A DNA stretch of 64,000 nucleotides from Rhodamnia argentea (lineage: Eukaryota; Streptophyta; Magnoliopsida; Myrtales; Myrtaceae): NCBI RefSeq assembly GCF_020921035.1, contig NC_063157.1:23825015-23889014 (forward strand), read 5' to 3'. Made by a program: the position numbers and the translations under genes. Below the pieces are notes generated by a model. That model ran no database searches, was not told the origin of the DNA, and was given only the letters and a program-made list of their open reading frames with translations. Positions 58,337 to 64,000 of the stretch are shown piece after piece; position 1 is the stretch's first letter, and every line of letters begins with the position of its first letter.

Positions 58337-61300
58337 TCACTTGAAGACGTATTTGACGACACCGGGAATGTGAATGTTCGTGAAGTAGTCCTCCCAATCG
58401 ATGCATTTGGGGTCGAAGTAGAAGACATCCGATTCTGTGCCAGTCTCTCTTGCTGCTATTCGCAACTTCTCTGTGTTCATGTCGTCGAAGCTGTGCATGA
58501 CAGGCGATGCCAACGAATCATTATGTTTCTTTTTTTCTCTGGGTTAGTTGCTTTCAGTGAATTGAGTTTGGCATATACTTACACGCCCTCGAAGAACAAG
58601 TATGGTCTGTAGAGTTCGATGAGCCGCATCACGAACTTGATTTTCCTGTTCAGATCCATGTAAGTCCCCTGGAAATATTTGCAGAATGCTGCGTTGGCCA
58701 ATTCGAGTCCCTGTCCGGAGAGATGGAATTTTTCAAAGAACATGGTCAAGACTTCACAAACTTTATCATCCCAGGTTGTATTGCTTCTCCTGATTCTCAT
58801 GAGATTTGTTGAATTTCATGGACAGTGACCACAAGAGTGAAAAGGAAAATCGACCGGACAAACCTTGAGCAAAAGCAAGTATCGGATGGCCATGTACCGG
58901 CGGAAGCTGGCCATGCTGGCCAACACTTTGACCGGACCGACTTTCACGGGCTTCCCGTCCTTGTTAATCCATGGGTGCTTTGTGAAGTACTTTAGCCCGT
59001 AATCTCTGAGATTGCAGAATTTCAGGGGGTTTCTCACCGACGACCCCATCTGATAAATCACCTTGCCGGGTTGATTCACGTGTGCCGCCATGGCCGCTAT
59101 GATGGAGTTCACCACCATGTCCGCCGGTATCTGCGGAAAAGTTTTTCCCACTCCCATCAGTCATTTTCTCCGAGGCCAAACGTTGAAAAAGAAGTTGCTG
59201 TAATTACTGATGGAAAAAAAACAAAGCATCGCCTCTCGGCTAATGAGAGTATCGGCATTCTTATGCCGGAATCGAGCAAAGAACAACTCACGATATCGAT
59301 AATGCTCTTCATATCGCCGAGAAAGCACGTTAGCTTCCCTTTCCCATAGCCGACGGCAAGGCTATCGATCGTTCTGCCACATTAAACACCCGAAAACAAA
59401 ATCCGAGAGAGCATTTAAAAAAAGAAAAAAGATCATTTAGGGAAGTACAAGAGCTTTGTCATTAGGTGAAAGCTTGGTGTGTTTGGGGGTATTGCTCCTT
59501 TACCTCACACCTTCAACCCAACCGGGGAAAGGCTCTTTGAAAGTGCTGGTGATGATGGTGGGGCGCAAGATGACCAGAGGCAAATTCTCTTTCAACTGCC
59601 CGACCAGCATCTCCCCCATTGCCTTTGTGAACACATATGTGTTTGGCCATCCGTACCTCGTTGCCCTGAAAAAACAAAAACAATCATAGTCATGAAAAAC
59701 GAACGATCCCGAAATTTGCCCTGCCTTATACGATGAGATCTTTATCACAGGAATATGTGATTGGTCGATTACGCCAGTCGATTGTGTAATGGAAGTTATA
59801 GAACGTTTTCTGCCCCTCATGGGCCACAAGTACTCCAATTTCCGCCGTTCTGACCCCGCAAAGAAGAAGATGAAAAATTGGTAAGAGCAGGAGCTAGCAA
59901 TTAAGACGCCTGCTCTTCGTCACAAGTACGGAGCCAAAGGACCCGAGCAATGAACCTAACCAATGCAAGGACGTGCCTCTACGGTGTTACCGTGAGCAGC
60001 CGGCAGGACTCGTGCGGATTCACACTCTTTTAATTGCTCGACAATACCACGTGAACTGGGAGAGCCGGGCAGGGTGGGGCGGGGCGGGGCGGCGCTGGGA
60101 CGGTTCGGTGCATTCCCGGCGGCTCGTGTTCCCTCTTCAAAGAACGAAGAAGAAATTTACGTGGACGGTCCGGTGGCTATCGGGGTTCGCTCTATGGTTA
60201 TTTCTTGCACCTAAAAGCAACCAATGCATGTCTTCCTCGTCATGTGGCTAAATCTGGTCCCCCGTCAAAAAATTGGACAGGCCCACTCAAACGACCAAAA
60301 AATAAAAATAAAAACTCAAACGACCAAAGGCAATTCCTTTGTTGTTTTCGTACCAAGAAACTTTATGAGTCGGGTACTTTCCCTCAGACGATCCTCGGAC
60401 CGCAAACATCGATCGGGGGACCATGACGAGTCCGACCATTTCATCGCGAGCTTAAAGCCTCATGTATGTACTCAATTCGCACGATAATAGCGCCCAATTT
60501 CACGTACGCAATCTTTCACGAATGTTTTAGGGCGAGACAAGAAAGCCCGTCTTAATCGGATAAATTCGTAACCGGAAACCTCTTTATAACTCGCGATCGG
60601 AAAAGATCATCTGTTTCCGCACCGAGATTCGACATCGTCGTCCTGAATCGAGACTCGAATCATTGTACCACGAGGCCCGTCACGGCGATTTCCCCATCTG
60701 CCCCTGGACCTACCTTAGCAGATGTTCTCTCTGGCTCCCCCCCATAACAAGGTACATGCCTTCATAAATTCGTCATTTAATATGGAGTGACAAGCCTATC
60801 TCAATTTGGTGAGAGGTGTGTCCGGAATTTAATGTTGTCATGGACTCCTACTTTGCAAAAACTTCGTGGATTACATATTTTTAATTGGGCAAAATAAAAA
60901 GGTTGGGATATTTTTCTTAATCTTGAACCATAAAAAAGATTATTATGAAATCCATATTCATCGGTCAAGAAATCATTTGACATCACATGAGCACGTACAA
61001 ACATTTGATGGCTACAGTCAACTCACATTGCACGTGCCATGCATGATGCAATCAATATTGCCTGATTTATTTTTTAACGCTTGTTTCTTGAATAATGAAT
61101 GATTTGAAAAATATTTTTTTGGAAATGACTGCATGCAAAATTAACTAAGCAGAGAGAATTTTCATTGTCCACGACAAAAAATATTAAAATAGTTGTCGGC
61201 AACGAGACATTTTCTATAAGGCTAATTATTTCTAGAAATACGAGTGATCATTTTCAGGAGAATATTTTTCAAACCATTCATTTTTTCAGGAATCAGACGA

Positions 61301-62661
61301 AGCAAGCAAAACCTTGTATTTTGTCTATGTTATTATGTCGGCCCAACTGAAAAATAAGTTAAATTCAAAGTAAAATGAATCAAGGATGGAGCTTACCTTT
61401 GAATGCCCAAGTCTTTCATGGCCAAAGTAATTGCTTCCTCCGTGGCTCCGTCGGCCCGGAGTTCATTCAGCTTCTCTTCCACCACTTTCGTCTCCGAGTC
61501 GATGTCAAGTCCGGCGACGCCATTCAGGGTCTCTCCCATCTGGTAGGGCTCCTCTTGTATGAGGCCCCCCTTCTCTCCGCATACATAGGCTGTCAGATCA
61601 CAAAATTTTTAGTAATGTCCTTTTTGGAAAGTCAGGTAATACGAGGTTCCTAAATTAAGGAACATAATTAATAAGCAATGGACCAATCTTATCGAATCTA
61701 ATAATTAAACCCAAAAATTATATGGAGGGGGTTTGTTTTGTGGGGTTGAGAACTAACCAGTCGACACGTGGACCAGCACCTCTACTTTGCCACATTCCTT
61801 AGCAAAGTTGACCACATGCTTAGCCCCCAAGGCGTTGATGCCCAGAGCAACATCATATCTGCACAGAAAATTGTAACCTCAAGGCCTAAAAATAAACATG
61901 AAATTCGGACCAACATGCACCCCAAATCCTCAGAAGACAAATTGGTCAAATCGGAACAAACATGATCCGACCTCTCGTCGAACTTGGTGTTCGCGGCTAA
62001 ATTGACGATCGCGTCAATCTGATCCAACATCTGCTGCCGGAGATCGGGGTCTTTGATGCCCAGATCGTCGTGGGAGATGTCCCCAGGGACGAGGGTCACC
62101 TTTTCCGTGACGAGCGCCTTGAGATCCGGCCCGCATTTTTCCTTGAGCACTCTGAACAAGTCCTTACCGATGACCTTCGGAAGGCAGCCATGAAAATACA
62201 TGAAAAGGATGAATCAAAACCATGCATGAGATACTCACCAAATTTGCACATTCCATGCAGAAAAAGGGACAAGAATGCTCACGATGCCCAAATGGAGTAA
62301 ATTTGCCAAAAAGGGTCTGCCCAAAGTAAACCCCTTTTCGCATGCAGCACCCTCTAAAGTTTCTTTCCTAGGGCACGATTTACTAGTTCCCCTCACTGGA
62401 ACACATAAATGAAACATTGCTCTTTTCTCACTAGTTTGCCTTTTTTGGGGTTCTGCCGGAGGGTTTTTGCTGGCAAAAAGAAGTGAGTTGATTGTGCAAA
62501 CCTCGTTATGGAAACGGTGAGCAGCTGCTTTAGCATCTGAAGCTCTCAACAGAAGGAAAAGCTTCTTCACATTTGGTTGAACCCTCAAGATCTTCTCCAG
62601 AAAGACTGCACTCGCAGTCACACCCACACAGAAAAGTTGCATCAGACAAAAATGAGCTCAC

Positions 62662-62694
<33 letters not shown>

Positions 62695-62799
62695 GAGAGA
62701 CAGAGAGACAGAGAGATTACTCTTGGCAAGAAACCCAGTTGCACCGGTGACTAAAATGGTCTTGTTCTCCAGAAACTGGATCAAACTTCCCATCTCCAT
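58337..62799 (-). CDS. Alcohol-forming fatty acyl-CoA reductase
   Basis: Reduces very-long-chain acyl-CoA to primary alcohol with NADPH, for cuticular wax, suberin or pollen wall. Ten exons (minus): 62721-62799, 62502-62605, 61972-62174, 61758-61858, 61397-61589, 59504-59665, 59292-59373, 58864-59130, 58583-58710, 58337-58490. They give 490 residues, as usual for FAR1-5/CER4. The Rossmann motif TGATGFLA is at 18-25; catalytic YVFTK has Tyr237 and Lys241; the C-terminal FAR_C domain is marked by [25 protein letters not shown] and the tail [10 protein letters not shown]. No plastid presequence like that of FAR6 or MS2. Intron 5 (1.7 kb) is unusually long. The start at MEMGSL (62799) is chosen over an in-frame ATG at 62835 because family proteins begin there. 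Confidence 0.92.
62658..62720 (-). repeat. (CT)n tract at the exon 1 donor of FAR
   Basis: GA-rich on the plus strand, i.e. CT-rich in the transcript, starting within about six bases of the GTAATC splice donor of exon 1. Confidence 0.8.
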
Positions 62800-64000
62800 T
62801 TCCAAGGGAGAGAGAGAGAAAAAGAGTGTGGGCAATGAAGCAGATGGAGAGATGAAGAGTACCCTTTGAATGAGTAAGAGAGAACTCAGAAGGACACAGT
62901 CTCTATTAAAGCCCCCTCAAGATTCTCCTCTGCAAATTTTTGATGCAGCAGCATGGATCATATATGCTCTCGCAAGCCGGTGGAGTGCACGCAACTTGAA
63001 CTTGTTGGTGATTTTTTTTCTCCCAAAAAGAAGAAAGTATTTAATTAGGGTCGCTCAAATAACAAGTACACCGATGCTTTTGGCCCGACATCCAATTTCA
63101 AATCACAGATTTTGCTAATATAATAGTCTCTGAGTAATTGTGTCTGTGAGGATAATAACATGTCGTAGGCCACAAATATTTGAAAGAGTAAATCTCACAA
63201 CAATTTTAACTATTTATTATTTGTTTTTATTGTGGTTAGAAATAAACTATTAGTCTCACAGTGAATTAATAACCGTCATGCTCTCGACCCGGCCATATAT
63301 CCACCTACTCCTATCACTACTAAATTGTGCATATGGACCGATTTTCACTTGTTTTATGTGAGATTAATCGTCTGTCAACCCTTGTAAGATGATTACTATA
63401 GACAATCAACATGCACTTTGTTACTATTTACATTCCCTAGATATTTCTTTATATGTTTGTTTGTTTATTTATTTCTGGTGAGTCCACTCACCTAAATCTG
63501 CACCTATACGGCTCCCAAAAACCTGCCCACCGCACACAATTTAACCCGTACATTTTGGAGGTCAGGTTGCAGGTTTGGCTTCCACGTACACACCACCCGA
63601 GAACTCTCAACAGCGTCATTAAGTCTGATTACCGAGTAACAAATTCTAATTAATCTGCTTATCGCGATTAATGCGACCTTCGCCATCATTCCTCGATTGG
63701 AATGTCATTTGACCTGTCTCCTGCCCCGTGGCTCGTGACCCTTTGACATCATTATCAAACCTAAATCCTAGTTAGGAGCTCATTGTTCACCTAAAAACCA
63801 TGCGAATCCCAATCTCTGGCACACCTATCAAGACCACACGACACGATTGCACAGTGTGTTAGCTGGGAGGGAGGGAGGGGGAGGGGAGGTGTGTTCATGG
63901 CGCTTAGGCTTTCGGCCGCCCTTCTAGATCGGTCATTTAGTTCACTTTCTGACAGGGTGCGGTGGATACATGTGTATAATCTTTGATGAGGTGTTGGCAG
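62800..64000. other. FAR promoter side and intergenic
   Basis: Upstream of the FAR gene. AT-rich, with no TATA box clear enough to call and no gene or named repeat recognised up to the window edge. Confidence 0.45.

Overview
This window is nuclear DNA from a flowering plant. Its genes have short GT-AG introns, and the products are plant-typical: a cytokinin-type phosphotransfer (HPt) family, a CYP94 P450, a fatty acyl-CoA reductase, a root-cap protein, a DUF247 gene and a proteinaceous RNase P. CACTA, LTR, LINE and MITE remnants lie between them. A woody eudicot, possibly Myrtaceae, is my guess; the sequence does not prove it.

Layout. 1-1594 is the end of a CACTA transposon with dense subterminal repeats. 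About 2.2-22.2 kb is a tandem triplication carrying three intact six-exon HPt genes (plus strand). The units differ by insertions that can be polarised by comparing them: a 0.7-kb MITE upstream of copy 1, a 0.4-kb MITE upstream of copy 2, and a 3.6-kb solo LTR with perfect 5-bp target duplications after copy 2. 24.2-34.2 kb holds three minus-strand genes: ribosomal stalk protein P2, a small protein with regularly spaced CX9C cysteines, and an aldo/keto reductase. The reductase has two homologous first exons, each able to splice in frame to the same second exon. 35.6-37.2 kb is a decayed DUF247 gene. 39.6-41.3 kb is a secreted root-cap family protein with a small solo LTR just downstream. 43.0-44.5 kb is an intronless CYP94C-type P450 (minus) with a TATA box and two G-boxes. 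45-53.5 kb is repeat-rich: nested MITEs, a 400-bp tandem repeat, a CT-anchored duplication, LTR remains and a 5'-truncated LINE with target duplications. 53.8-57.5 kb is a nuclear-type PRORP gene (plus), and 58.3-62.8 kb an alcohol-forming fatty acyl-CoA reductase (minus).

The genes do not form one pathway. Themes are cytokinin phosphorelay (HPt), translation and tRNA maturation (P2 and PRORP, both with telo-box-like motifs near their 5' ends), jasmonate turnover (CYP94C) and surface lipids (FAR). Exon models were built by eye from splice signals, reading phase and remembered family sequences. All were checked to keep an open frame, but none is supported by transcripts here. I did not find a clearly new multi-gene system. 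The most unusual items are the duplicated first exon of the reductase and the HPt triplication with an altered phosphosite loop.
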